Shown here: positions 1 to 7,136 of the stretch, piece by piece
Position numbering within the stretch: the first letter of the stretch is position 1
Layout: the number at the start of each line of letters is the position of its first letter
Assembly: GCA_021781095.1 (NCBI GenBank)
Contig: JAJXXM010000298.1
Coordinates: forward strand, 1 to 10,209
DNA length: 10,209 nt
DNA from: a bacterium
Lineage (GTDB): Bacteria; Eremiobacterota; Eremiobacteria; Baltobacterales; Baltobacteraceae
Direction of reading: 5' to 3'
The notes under the pieces: model-generated
What the model was told of the DNA's origin: nothing
The model's database searches: none
What the model saw: the letters and a program-made list of their open reading frames with translations, nothing else
Position numbers and translations under genes: made by a program

Positions 1-77
1 TCCGATCTGAATTTATCGCTACCGGCCTTCTGGTTGCCGTCCTAGCCGTGTTTGCATACGTTGTCGGGGTGGGGTGA
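1..77 (+). CDS. C-terminal end of a membrane subunit, probably HyfC/NuoH-like (partial)
   Basis: Only the last 24 codons are present, read in the frame starting at base 3 and ending at TGA 75-77. They encode one very hydrophobic segment (ATGLLVAVLAVFAYVVGVG) after a short polar stretch, which suits a final transmembrane helix. The stop overlaps the start of the next gene, so it belongs to the same operon. In Hyf/Ehr-type clusters the membrane subunit of the NuoH/HyfC family, which anchors the soluble arm, commonly precedes hyfE, and no such subunit appears elsewhere in the window. The identity is inferred from position and hydrophobicity; a HyfD-like or antiporter subunit cannot be excluded. 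Confidence 0.5.
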   Translation, partial: RSEFIATGLLVAVLAVFAYVVGVG

Positions 78-745
78 TGCTGCATCAACTTACCGTCCCT
101 CAGGCCTTTGCGGGGACGATAGCGATGCTTTTGCTGATCGTGCAGCTGGCGCTTTTCCGCTCGGTTGTAGTTGCTGAATTTATTCGCGTGTACGCGCTTC
201 AGTCATGGTTGGTCGCCGCCATTTGTTTCGGCGTCGGCGTTACGGAGGGGGCGTTCGATCTCATAGTGCTGGCATTTGTGACATTGCTTTTCAAAGGCAT
301 CTTGTTGCCGCGCTATATGCAAGGATTGGCTCGCGGAATATCGGCACGGATAGAGTTGCCGGCTCGAATCAACGTACTATTATCGCTGGTCCTTGCCGGG
401 GCGCTCATAGGTCTATCGATTCTGACATCGATCCAGTTGCCGCTTCACCACGGAGCGTTCTTGCCGCGAGCCGATCTTGCCGCAGCCCTTGCGATGGTCT
501 TTACGGGATTTCTTGTGGCGATTTTGCGCCCGAACGCGTTAGCTCAGGTCGTTGCGTTTCTGACTCTGGAGAACGGCCTGTTTTTCGGTACGATTACGCT
601 GGCACCCGGATTGCCATTCGTTATAGGGATACTGTTGCTCATCGACGTTCTCGTTGCCGTGGTTGTTTTTGCCGTCCTCGTGCGCGCCCTCATCGGGCAA
701 CATTCGGCGGCATCGGTGTCGGTTTTTGAAAGTCTGCGAGGATGA
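77..745 (+). CDS. hyfE: HyfE-like membrane subunit (NuoK-related)
   Basis: Hydrophobic protein of 222 residues, close to the usual length of HyfE (about 216), with roughly seven predicted membrane spans. The C-terminal half resembles NuoK. It has a conserved intramembrane Glu in FLTLENG (about residue 166) and a second acidic residue in LLIDVLVAVVV (about residue 190), the positions that relay protons in NuoK/HyfE-type subunits. It is expected to sit in the membrane arm and join the antiporter subunits to the rest of the complex. ATG at 77 overlaps the upstream stop as TGATG. GTG at 74 is an equally coupled alternative (GTGA) that adds one residue; a G-rich Shine-Dalgarno-like run (66-74) precedes both. 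The 3' end overlaps the next gene by four bases. Confidence 0.85.
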   Translation: MLHQLTVPQAFAGTIAMLLLIVQLALFRSVVVAEFIRVYALQSWLVAAICFGVGVTEGAFDLIVLAFVTLLFKGILLPRYMQGLARGISARIELPARINVLLSLVLAGALIGLSILTSIQLPLHHGAFLPRADLAAALAMVFTGFLVAILRPNALAQVVAFLTLENGLFFGTITLAPGLPFVIGILLLIDVLVAVVVFAVLVRALIGQHSAASVSVFESLRG

Positions 746-2187
746 GCGTGCTTCCGGCTGCCGTTATTGCTATTCCCTTTACGGCAGCGCTGTTGTCGAT
801 GTTGTTGCCGTCGCGCGTCTCACGAGTACTCACAGGTTTCGCCGGGGCGGCGACCGCAGTGTGTATAGGTTCGATGGCGCTCGCCGCGTCGAAGGGCGGA
901 GGCAGGCTCGACGCTGTGAGCGCGCTGTTCTTGCTCCCTGTCGGAATCGTCTACGGGGCCGTCGGCGTTTACAGTACCTGGTACGTTCGCGCCGAGTCGA
1001 TTGGTTCAGACGGGGACGAACGATATCGACGCGAATTTCTTGCACTCACTAATGCGTTCGCGTGCGCAGAAGTTGTGGTGCCGTTGTTGACAAACATGGC
1101 CGGCCTTTGGGTCGCCCTTGAAGTGACGACGATCCTAGCAGCATTGCTCGTTCGGCTTCAGGGAACCGATGCGTCCTTGGAGGCCGCGTGGAAGTATATT
1201 CTGATTGCCTCATGCGGGCTGGCGATCGGGCTGGTAGGGGTAGTCGTTCTATACGCTGCGGGAGTCGGGCCGCTCGGCTCGCGCTATTCCCCGGAATGGG
1301 CTCAGTACATGGCGATGGCCGGTCGACTCGATCCAAACGCCGTACGGCTCGCGTTCTTGCTTGCGCTCATTGGTTTCGGCACAAAAATGGGACTGGCGCC
1401 GATGCACACTTGGCTACCCGACGCGCACGGCGCGGGACCTACCCCAACGAGCGCGATGCTTTCGGGTATATTGCTATCGGACGCCCTGTACGTGATCGTG
1501 CGATTCGCGGCCATTACTAACGATGCGGTAGGATCGGGGATGACGCGAACGCTATTCTTCGTCGTCGGGCTGCTCTCGTTGTTTGTTGGGGCGTTCTTCC
1601 TCTTGCGTCAGCGCGATATAAAGCGAATGCTGGCTTACTCAAGTATCGAACATATGGGGATCGTCGCCTGCGGCTTGGCGTTCGGGGCGCCGCTGGCCAT
1701 ACTTGGGGCATTTCTCCACGTGGTGAATCACTCAGCCGCCAAGGGGCTTGCTTTTCTGAGCGCCGGGCGTATTGCCGCACGTTATCAAACGCGTGAGATC
1801 GAAAAAATATCAGGAGCGGTTGCGGTTCTACCGTTCTCGGGAACGTTATTTGCGTTCGCCGGGCTTGCGCTTGCCGGGATGCCGCCGTTCGGCATTTTTC
1901 GTAGCGAAATCATGATTCTTGCCGGCGGATTTTCGGGCCGAAGTTGGCCGATCGCGGCTCTGGTATTAGCGCTCCTTGTCGTGGCTTTCGCCGGAATCGT
2001 CCGTTGGGTGATGGAAGTGACGGGCGGAGATGCACCGAAAACAATGCAACGCGGCGAACGCGATATCGGCGCAATCGGGTCGATGCTGCTCATTTCCCTC
2101 GTCGTCCTTGGCCTCGGGGTTTATCTCCCCGAGCCGCTCGAACATTTGCTCGCGCGCGCGGCGTTCATTCTCGGGGGCCGGGGATGA
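742..2187 (+). CDS. hyfF: HyfF-like proton-translocating antiporter subunit (NuoL/M/N family)
   Basis: Integral membrane protein of 481 residues with about 14 predicted spans, a normal length for HyfF/NuoN-type subunits. The antiporter signature is intact: Glu127 in LWVALEVTT, Lys215 in FGTKMGLAPMHTWLPDAH, the SIEHMG motif near residue 301, and His330/Lys334 in NHSAAKGLAFL. These match the charged residues that form the proton path in Mrp-type antiporter modules of complex I and group 4 hydrogenases. ATG 742 overlaps the hyfE stop (ATGA), and its own stop overlaps the large-subunit start in the same way. The complete set of pump residues contrasts with the loss of cofactor ligands in the neighbouring soluble subunits. 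HyfF is favoured over HyfD by position, but the paralogues are hard to separate by eye. Confidence 0.88.
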   Translation: MSVLPAAVIAIPFTAALLSMLLPSRVSRVLTGFAGAATAVCIGSMALAASKGGGRLDAVSALFLLPVGIVYGAVGVYSTWYVRAESIGSDGDERYRREFLALTNAFACAEVVVPLLTNMAGLWVALEVTTILAALLVRLQGTDASLEAAWKYILIASCGLAIGLVGVVVLYAAGVGPLGSRYSPEWAQYMAMAGRLDPNAVRLAFLLALIGFGTKMGLAPMHTWLPDAHGAGPTPTSAMLSGILLSDALYVIVRFAAITNDAVGSGMTRTLFFVVGLLSLFVGAFFLLRQRDIKRMLAYSSIEHMGIVACGLAFGAPLAILGAFLHVVNHSAAKGLAFLSAGRIAARYQTREIEKISGAVAVLPFSGTLFAFAGLALAGMPPFGIFRSEIMILAGGFSGRSWPIAALVLALLVVAFAGIVRWVMEVTGGDAPKTMQRGERDIGAIGSMLLISLVVLGLGVYLPEPLEHLLARAAFILGGRG

Positions 2188-3566
2188 TAGCGCCGTCGAC
2201 CCTCCAGGCGACGGTGCAGCGACGCATCGATGCAGGTGCCAGGCTTGCATGCATCTTTGCGGATCGCGTGGGGGCCGACAACATTCTATATTATGTTATC
2301 GAAGAAAACGGGAACTTGCAGACTCTTTCGGGGCCGGTTTTCGATGCCGTACGTTCGCTCGCCGTCCGGGTTCCCGCGGCTGCATGGTACGAGCGCGAAA
2401 TTAGCGAACGGTGGAACGTCCGATTCGAAAATCTACCGCCCAGTCGGCCATTAACGATTGTGGCCCCCGCCGAACAGTTGCGCGTCGTCGAGTCGTCCGA
2501 GGTGTCGACCTTACTCTATGGGCCGATTCGTTCGGGAATCGTGGAGTCGGTTCGTTGGGTTGTGGAGACGGCTGGGGAGGATTTTATTTCGGTCTATCCA
2601 TCGATGTGGCTGAAGCATAGGGGGCTGGAGGCGCGTTTTGTAAACGTTCCGATCGCCCTAGCTCCGTACGTTGCCGAACACGTTTCGGGGGCGAGTGCTT
2701 CTAGCCACGCGGCGGCATTTTGCAAGACAACCGAGATACTCCTGGGAATCGAGGCGCCGGAACGCGCCCGTGCCGCTCGTGCCATCCTCGTAGAATTGGA
2801 GCGTATCCATCAACATCTTGACTCGCTGGCAAAATTGGCGGAAGATGCGTCGCTCTCCGTCGGCTCGGCACAAGTGTTTGCTGCGAAGGAACGAGTTCAT
2901 CGCCTACTGTGCGAGACCACCGGTAACCGCTTCGCCCGAGGGACGATTTGCGTTGGAGGAACGCGCTTTGACGTATTCGAGTGCCTTCGCGAAGTTTGTT
3001 CGCGAGAACTTGACGATCTGCAAGAGCGCGCATTGTCGGCCATCGATCGGCTCATTTCGACGCAATCGTTTATGGATCGTTTGATTGGGACGGGTACGAT
3101 CTCGCACGCTGACGCGGCCGCCCTAGGTGGGGTTGGGCCGACGGCTCGTGGCAGCGGCGTGTCGTGCGACGCCCGAACCGGCGACGGGTATCTTTTTACG
3201 CCGTTGGATTTTCGAGAAGCGCTCGAAGGGGGCTGTGATGCGGCTGCTCGGACGCTCGTCCGCGTAGCGGAGATACGACGCTCCTTTCAACTCGTGCGTA
3301 ACGCATTGGACGCAGATCCCCGCGGCTCGTACCGCACGAGCTTTGGGCTGTCGGACGGTGAAGCGATCGCGCGCGTGGAGTCTCCGCAGGGAGAACTTTT
3401 ATACTTCGTTAGGATCGATTCCGGCGCGATCGCACGTGTTGCCGTGCGCGGAGCTTCATTCGCAAATTGGCCGCTTTTTGTTCCTTCACTGAGGGGAAAT
3501 ATTTTTACGGATTTTTCATTCATCGAACATTCGTTTGGAGCATTGCAGTCGGAGGTGGATCGATGA
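2184..3566 (+). CDS. hyfG: Ehr-type large subunit: NuoC-NuoD/HyfG-like protein without [NiFe] ligands
   Basis: A 460-residue two-domain protein. Residues 1 to about 95 are a shortened NuoC-like domain ending in VPAAAWYEREISERWNVRF, the family's 'A.WyEREi' signature. Residues from about 105 onward are the NuoD/HyfG fold, clear in AFCKTTEILLGIEAPERARA and VELERIHQHLDSLAKLAED. At the first CxxC of hydrogenases it has HVSGAS (Ser168, Ser171), and where DPCxxC should be it has IEHSFGA (Ser450, Ala453), so a NiFe(CN)2CO centre cannot be bound. The 'GPvHxG' His is Arg116. The chain stops at EVDR, where NuoD also ends, with no maturation-protease tail. It is shorter than HyfG/HycE (about 555-570). 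This matches energy-converting hydrogenase related (Ehr) complexes; the substrate is unknown. ATG 2184 overlaps the upstream stop; an in-frame extension upstream lies inside hyfF and is not used. Confidence 0.88.
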   Translation: MIAPSTLQATVQRRIDAGARLACIFADRVGADNILYYVIEENGNLQTLSGPVFDAVRSLAVRVPAAAWYEREISERWNVRFENLPPSRPLTIVAPAEQLRVVESSEVSTLLYGPIRSGIVESVRWVVETAGEDFISVYPSMWLKHRGLEARFVNVPIALAPYVAEHVSGASASSHAAAFCKTTEILLGIEAPERARAARAILVELERIHQHLDSLAKLAEDASLSVGSAQVFAAKERVHRLLCETTGNRFARGTICVGGTRFDVFECLREVCSRELDDLQERALSAIDRLISTQSFMDRLIGTGTISHADAAALGGVGPTARGSGVSCDARTGDGYLFTPLDFREALEGGCDAAARTLVRVAEIRRSFQLVRNALDADPRGSYRTSFGLSDGEAIARVESPQGELLYFVRIDSGAIARVAVRGASFANWPLFVPSLRGNIFTDFSFIEHSFGALQSEVDR

Positions 3567-4318
3567 GCTGGATCGGATACGGTCTTCGTGGTGGAATACT
3601 CACGACGCATTATCCTTATGGCGACGATCGCATGCCCGAGGCATATCGGGGCGAAATCGAGTTCGTTGAATCCGGGCATCGAATAGAGGCAGGGGAGGGA
3701 GGCGTCGCCGACATTTGCCTGTCGCAGGCTATCGCCGAAGAATCAATCGTCTCGAAGGTCGATACGCTCCGCTGCTTTCGGTGCGGCGAGTGTACGCGTG
3801 TTGCACCCGATCGCTTCGTCGCTCGAAATCATTTCGAAATTGCGCGGGTTGCCGGATCGCCGAGTTCCGTACTTCGAGCACTAAAGGAGCGTCTTCATTC
3901 GCTTGGCCGATCCGTACATTTGCGCCATGTCGATGCGGGAAGCGACGGGTCGGAAGAGCAAGAACTCAACGCTATATTCAATCCTTTTTACGATGCGAAT
4001 CGACTTGGAGTGTTTCTCACGGCGTCACCGAGGCACGCCGATATGCTCGTAGTTACCGGTGCGGTGACGAGGCCGATGTTGGAACCACTTCAACGTGCCT
4101 TTGCCGCCATGCCGTCGCCGAAGGTTGTTATTGCGCTTGGGACCACGGCTTGTAGCGGGGGGATATTTCGGGGTCGCCCAGAGATCGTCGGACCCGTCGA
4201 TGCCGTTCTTCCGGTCGATGTGTGGATTCCCGGCTCGCCGCCGTCTCCGCTTTCCATCCTCCACGGGATATGGGTTGCCCTTGGGCGCACGCTCGCACAC
4301 GGTGAGGTGGGGGTGTGA
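3563..4318 (+). CDS. hyfI: Fused ferredoxin (HyfH-like) and NuoB/HyfI-like small subunit, proximal cluster ligands lost
   Basis: A 251-residue fusion. Residues 1 to about 95 follow HyfH/HycF ferredoxins (TTHYPYG...MPEAYRGEIEF), but only four Cys remain: Cys52, Cys71, Cys74 and Cys77. In the double-cubane fold these are the ligands of one [4Fe-4S] cluster; the other set is gone, including Ala81 in place of the last Cys. Residues from about 117 onward are HyfI/NuoB-like (SPRHADMLVVTGAVTRPM, PVDVWIPGSPPSP). All four proximal [4Fe-4S] ligands are replaced: CNGC is D128-G-S-E131, the third Cys is Thr195 in GTTACSGG, and PGCPP is PGSPP (Ser225). The fold should persist but the electron path to the active site is absent. 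ATG 3563 has a GGAGGTGG ribosome binding site at 3551-3558 and overlaps the upstream stop; the longer reading frame from 3467 has no support. Confidence 0.87.
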   Translation: MSWIGYGLRGGILTTHYPYGDDRMPEAYRGEIEFVESGHRIEAGEGGVADICLSQAIAEESIVSKVDTLRCFRCGECTRVAPDRFVARNHFEIARVAGSPSSVLRALKERLHSLGRSVHLRHVDAGSDGSEEQELNAIFNPFYDANRLGVFLTASPRHADMLVVTGAVTRPMLEPLQRAFAAMPSPKVVIALGTTACSGGIFRGRPEIVGPVDAVLPVDVWIPGSPPSPLSILHGIWVALGRTLAHGEVGV

Positions 4319-6300
4319 TCTGGCTGCTCGCGGGCCTCGCCCTTAGTGCACTTGGAACGTTCGCTTCCATTTTGGTGCCGTCGTCGAGCGGACGCTTAGC
4401 GGGCTTCCTAATGCTCGGAGCGAGCGGGATTGCAGTGCTCGTGGCGGCTACGCACGGGCTATTCGGACCCGGAGAGGCTACGCTCTTCGGAGCGGCGCAG
4501 TCCCACGTCGCGCTGCGCCTCGACTCCGTTTCGGGTTTTTTCCTAGCGGTGGTTGGCTTCGTTGCCGTGACGACCGGACTTTACGGCCTCGGCCCTCTCT
4601 CGTCCGACGAGCGGCGGAGCGGGCGGGCGGCATCGGCAAGTGCCTGCGCAATATTTTTTGCAACGATCCTGGCATGTGTTGCAAACGATATTTTCTTGTT
4701 CATTTTTGCATGGGAAATGCTTGCACTCACATTTTATTGGGCGATTGCGTATTCCGGCACCGACGAAAGTGCCGCTCGCGCAGCGTACCTTACAATTGTT
4801 GTAACGCATGTCGCTGGCGCTTGTATCGTCGCAGCATTGCTCGTGTCGGCCCACGCGGCGGGCGGGTTCTCCGTGCAAGGTGTGGTTGCTGCCATTTCGA
4901 CGATGGCGTCTCCGGGAGCGGGGGTGGTGCTAATACTGCTACTCGTCGGATTCGGGGCCAAATTCGGGTTGGTTCCGATGCACGTGTGGATGCCGCATGG
5001 ATATCGTGCTGCACCATCGGTGGTCACGGCACTCATGGCCGGAGGAGCGCTTAATGTCGGGTTCTACGGCGTGACGCGTTTTGTTGTTTCCGCCTCGTCC
5101 ATACCGCTTTGGGTGGGAATCGTTGCCATCCTCGCGGGTTCGCTGACGGCGTTCCTCGGAATCCTTTGGGCGTCGGCTCAACGCGACCTTCGCTCGTTGG
5201 CCGCGCTATCCAGCGTCGAAAATGGTGGCCTCATCATGACGGCTTTTGGCGTCGCAATGGTGGGCGGCGCACTTCACAACCCCCTTTTGCAGGGCTTTGC
5301 CGTTGCAGCTGCGTTCGTACAAATCGCGGCTCACGCGGTAGCAAAAAGCACGTTTTTCCTCAGTATTTCAGCGATAGGGGACGCGTGCGAGACGCGGTCG
5401 CTCGATCGGCTAGGGGGCATCGCAAGAAAACATTCCGGGCTCGCCGTAGCCGTTCTTCTATGCGGTATGTCGCTAGCCGCTTTGCCCCCGCTGGCGGGTT
5501 TTGTCGGCGAATGGCTGATATTCGAGGCGTTGATGCAGGCTTTTCGGACGGGGAATGTAGCGTGCGAGGTGACATTTACCCTAGCCGGCGCGCTCGTCGC
5601 GCTCGCCGCTGGGACTGCAGTGGTTACGTTCACGAAGGTGTTAGGGATTGGGGTCTTCGGGGCCGCGCGAATGCAGAAACACGAACGGGGGGCCTACCCA
5701 CGCTCGTTTGTGCGCTCGCTCGCCCTCGTCCTCGGTAGTCTGGCGATCGTCGGCGTCGGCATCGATGCGTCGGGCCTACTGCAATGGATTGCGGCTGCGA
5801 TCGACGGCATTGCGAACGCACCGGCCGCGCTTGCAATGACCGGGGCGTTTCCGCTCGTGCAGCCTACCTTCAGCGGTTTTTCCTCGATATCGCCTGCCGG
5901 CCTCGGGGTTAGTATCGTTTTCTTCTCGGGGTTATTTTGGGTAATTTCGCGTTTGTTCCCTCGGCCGACCGGTCGCTACGGTGAGGTGTGGACATCCGGC
6001 GAATCCTATCGCCCCTGGACGCAGTACTCCGGGACGGGCTTCGTCAATCCGACCCGCGTTATTTTCGATGTGGCTTTGCGCACCGTTCGTACCGTCGACC
6101 AGGGAGAGCCCTTCCATTTTTCAAGCAATATCAGGCCTCTTCTCGATCTCCCATTCTACCGTATGCTCGTGCGTCCATTTTCTACAATTTCCCGCGTCGT
6201 TCGTGCAACACAATCCGGGGTAATAGCCGCATATTTGTCATATATCCTTGCATTCACGATCGCCTTATTGTTGCTTTTCCCTTCGATTCGAAGATGGTAG
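4315..6300 (+). CDS. hyfB: HyfB-like antiporter subunit (NuoL/Mrp family)
   Basis: Large membrane protein of 661 residues, close to HyfB/HycC length (about 610-670). The proton-path residues are present: Glu134 in FAWEMLALTF, Lys216 in FGAKFGLVPMHVWMPHGY, the ALSSVENGG motif near 299, and Lys344 in AAHAVAKSTFF. The region after the antiporter core carries the HyfB-type soluble motif around GEVWTSGESYRPWTQYSGTG (about 564-583) and ends with a membrane span near 636-658, as expected for the distal pump subunit. GTG 4315 overlaps the upstream stop as GTGA and follows a G-rich site (GAGGTGGGGG). Having hyfB last rather than before hyfC is a rearrangement relative to the E. coli hyf order. The call to the family is firm; the precise subunit name follows length and C-terminal motif. 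Confidence 0.9.
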   Translation: MIWLLAGLALSALGTFASILVPSSSGRLAGFLMLGASGIAVLVAATHGLFGPGEATLFGAAQSHVALRLDSVSGFFLAVVGFVAVTTGLYGLGPLSSDERRSGRAASASACAIFFATILACVANDIFLFIFAWEMLALTFYWAIAYSGTDESAARAAYLTIVVTHVAGACIVAALLVSAHAAGGFSVQGVVAAISTMASPGAGVVLILLLVGFGAKFGLVPMHVWMPHGYRAAPSVVTALMAGGALNVGFYGVTRFVVSASSIPLWVGIVAILAGSLTAFLGILWASAQRDLRSLAALSSVENGGLIMTAFGVAMVGGALHNPLLQGFAVAAAFVQIAAHAVAKSTFFLSISAIGDACETRSLDRLGGIARKHSGLAVAVLLCGMSLAALPPLAGFVGEWLIFEALMQAFRTGNVACEVTFTLAGALVALAAGTAVVTFTKVLGIGVFGAARMQKHERGAYPRSFVRSLALVLGSLAIVGVGIDASGLLQWIAAAIDGIANAPAALAMTGAFPLVQPTFSGFSSISPAGLGVSIVFFSGLFWVISRLFPRPTGRYGEVWTSGESYRPWTQYSGTGFVNPTRVIFDVALRTVRTVDQGEPFHFSSNIRPLLDLPFYRMLVRPFSTISRVVRATQSGVIAAYLSYILAFTIALLLLFPSIRRW

Positions 6301-6307
6301 GTGTACG

Positions 6308-6748
6308 ATGTTTTCTCATATTGTTGTCGCCTGGGATGGCTCCGAGCACGCTCGCCACGCATTTGATTACGCACTCGGAATTGCTGAAAAATTTGAATCG
6401 CGCGTACAGCTCGTCTCGGTCACGCGACACGCCGAGCATGCCGAAACTCAGCAGGAACGTGATGATTCACGCCTGCAGGCAAGAAAATTTTACGAGCGCG
6501 TCGCCGGCGACTGCATGGAAGCGGCAAGGCGCCGCGGGATTACCGCGGAACTGTTGGTCCTCGAGGGAGGGCACCCAGCCGAAGCCATCGTTGACACCGC
6601 GCGGCAGGTCGGCGCCGACTTAATTGTTGTTGGGCGTCGCGGCCTCTCGGGTGTCACGCGTTTTCTCATCGGAAGTGTCTCCGATCGAATTGCGCGATAT
6701 GCGCATTGCCCGGTACTCGTTATAGATGGGTTCAGCGTGCCGCCGTAG
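6308..6748 (+). CDS. Universal stress protein, UspA family, ATP-binding type
   Basis: A single-domain Usp of 146 residues. It opens with the usual beta strand and Asp (IVVAWDGSEHA, Asp10) and carries the nucleotide loop Gly109-x2-Gly112-x9-Gly122-Ser123, which defines the ATP-binding Usp subgroup, followed by HCPVLVID. Such proteins are cytoplasmic dimers that tune stress or energy responses. It begins only 7 bases after hyfB, led by a weak AGGTG (6299-6303), with no terminator between, so it is probably transcribed with the Ehr-like operon. A role in sensing ATP state for that complex is an inference from position alone. ATG 6308 is chosen over an in-frame upstream start inside hyfB because the domain begins at MFSHIVVAWD. 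Confidence 0.88.
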   Translation: MFSHIVVAWDGSEHARHAFDYALGIAEKFESRVQLVSVTRHAEHAETQQERDDSRLQARKFYERVAGDCMEAARRRGITAELLVLEGGHPAEAIVDTARQVGADLIVVGRRGLSGVTRFLIGSVSDRIARYAHCPVLVIDGFSVPP

Positions 6749-6934
6749 GAATCAATCCGGGCATCCGCTATGCGCGTGAAGCTGACCGACTTCGTTGGAC
6801 GCGAGACGCGAGGGCTCGGCCCGGTATCGAGCACGAGGATGCGAGTTTTGTCGCACTGATGCTTGGAGACCGATATGGGGCGTGGAGTCTCGCGCATGGA
6901 GGCAAAAGAGAAGCGATTCGGCGAAGGACGCGTT
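6749..6934 (+). other. Intergenic stretch after the usp gene
   Basis: This 186-base stretch holds no convincing gene, tRNA or strong hairpin. A 28-codon frame from ATG 6770 has no ribosome binding site and no recognisable product. Any promoter for the small membrane protein would be here, but I could not pick out confident -35/-10 boxes. Confidence 0.4.
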
Positions 6935-7090
6935 ATGAGCCGGTTTTCACAGATGAGCACCGGGGGGAAGCGCGCTTGGGCGGTGGGGATGGTGCTGTTT
7001 TTCGCGCTCCTTATTTCCGCCATAGGCTACTCTCAGTGGTATGCAATTCACGTTAATGTCCCAAGGTACGAGAAGACCGGAGCGCCGTAA
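6935..7090 (+). CDS. Small single-span membrane protein, unrecognised
   Basis: A 51-residue product with a short basic N-terminus (MSRFSQMSTGGKRAW), one strong transmembrane segment (AVGMVLFFALLISAIGYSQ, about residues 16-34) and a short polar tail ending in PRYEKTGAP. The positive charges before the helix predict an N-in, C-out orientation. ATG 6935 is preferred because AAGGA (6924-6928) sits six bases upstream; ATG 6896, ATG 6875 and TTG 6863 are in-frame alternatives without comparable sites. I do not recognise the family. Small one-helix subunits often accompany respiratory or channel complexes, but nothing here shows a partner. It lies between the usp gene and crcB on the same strand. 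Confidence 0.55.
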   Translation: MSRFSQMSTGGKRAWAVGMVLFFALLISAIGYSQWYAIHVNVPRYEKTGAP

Positions 7091-7136
7091 GCCGCCCCTG
7101 CATGACAACTTTTCCAATCGCCTGCCAAGGAGCCTG

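Noticed and set aside
205..729. A plus-strand frame overlapping the hyfE-like gene.
   Set aside because: Its product is Arg/Ser/Cys-rich and not membrane-like, while the overlapping frame encodes a recognisable hydrophobic subunit with exact stop/start coupling on both sides.
2184..4318. Calling the operon a functional [NiFe] hydrogenase-4 or formate hydrogenlyase.
   Set aside because: The NiFe-binding cysteines and the proximal cluster ligands are all absent, and no formate dehydrogenase or maturation genes are in the window.
6770..6859. A short frame from ATG 6770 encoding a basic peptide of about 29 residues.
   Set aside because: No ribosome binding site, no recognisable family and no membrane or repeat character.
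6490..7023. A 177-codon minus-strand frame across the 3' part of usp and the following gap.
   Set aside because: It is opposite a clear Usp domain for half its length and the product shows no domain-like pattern.
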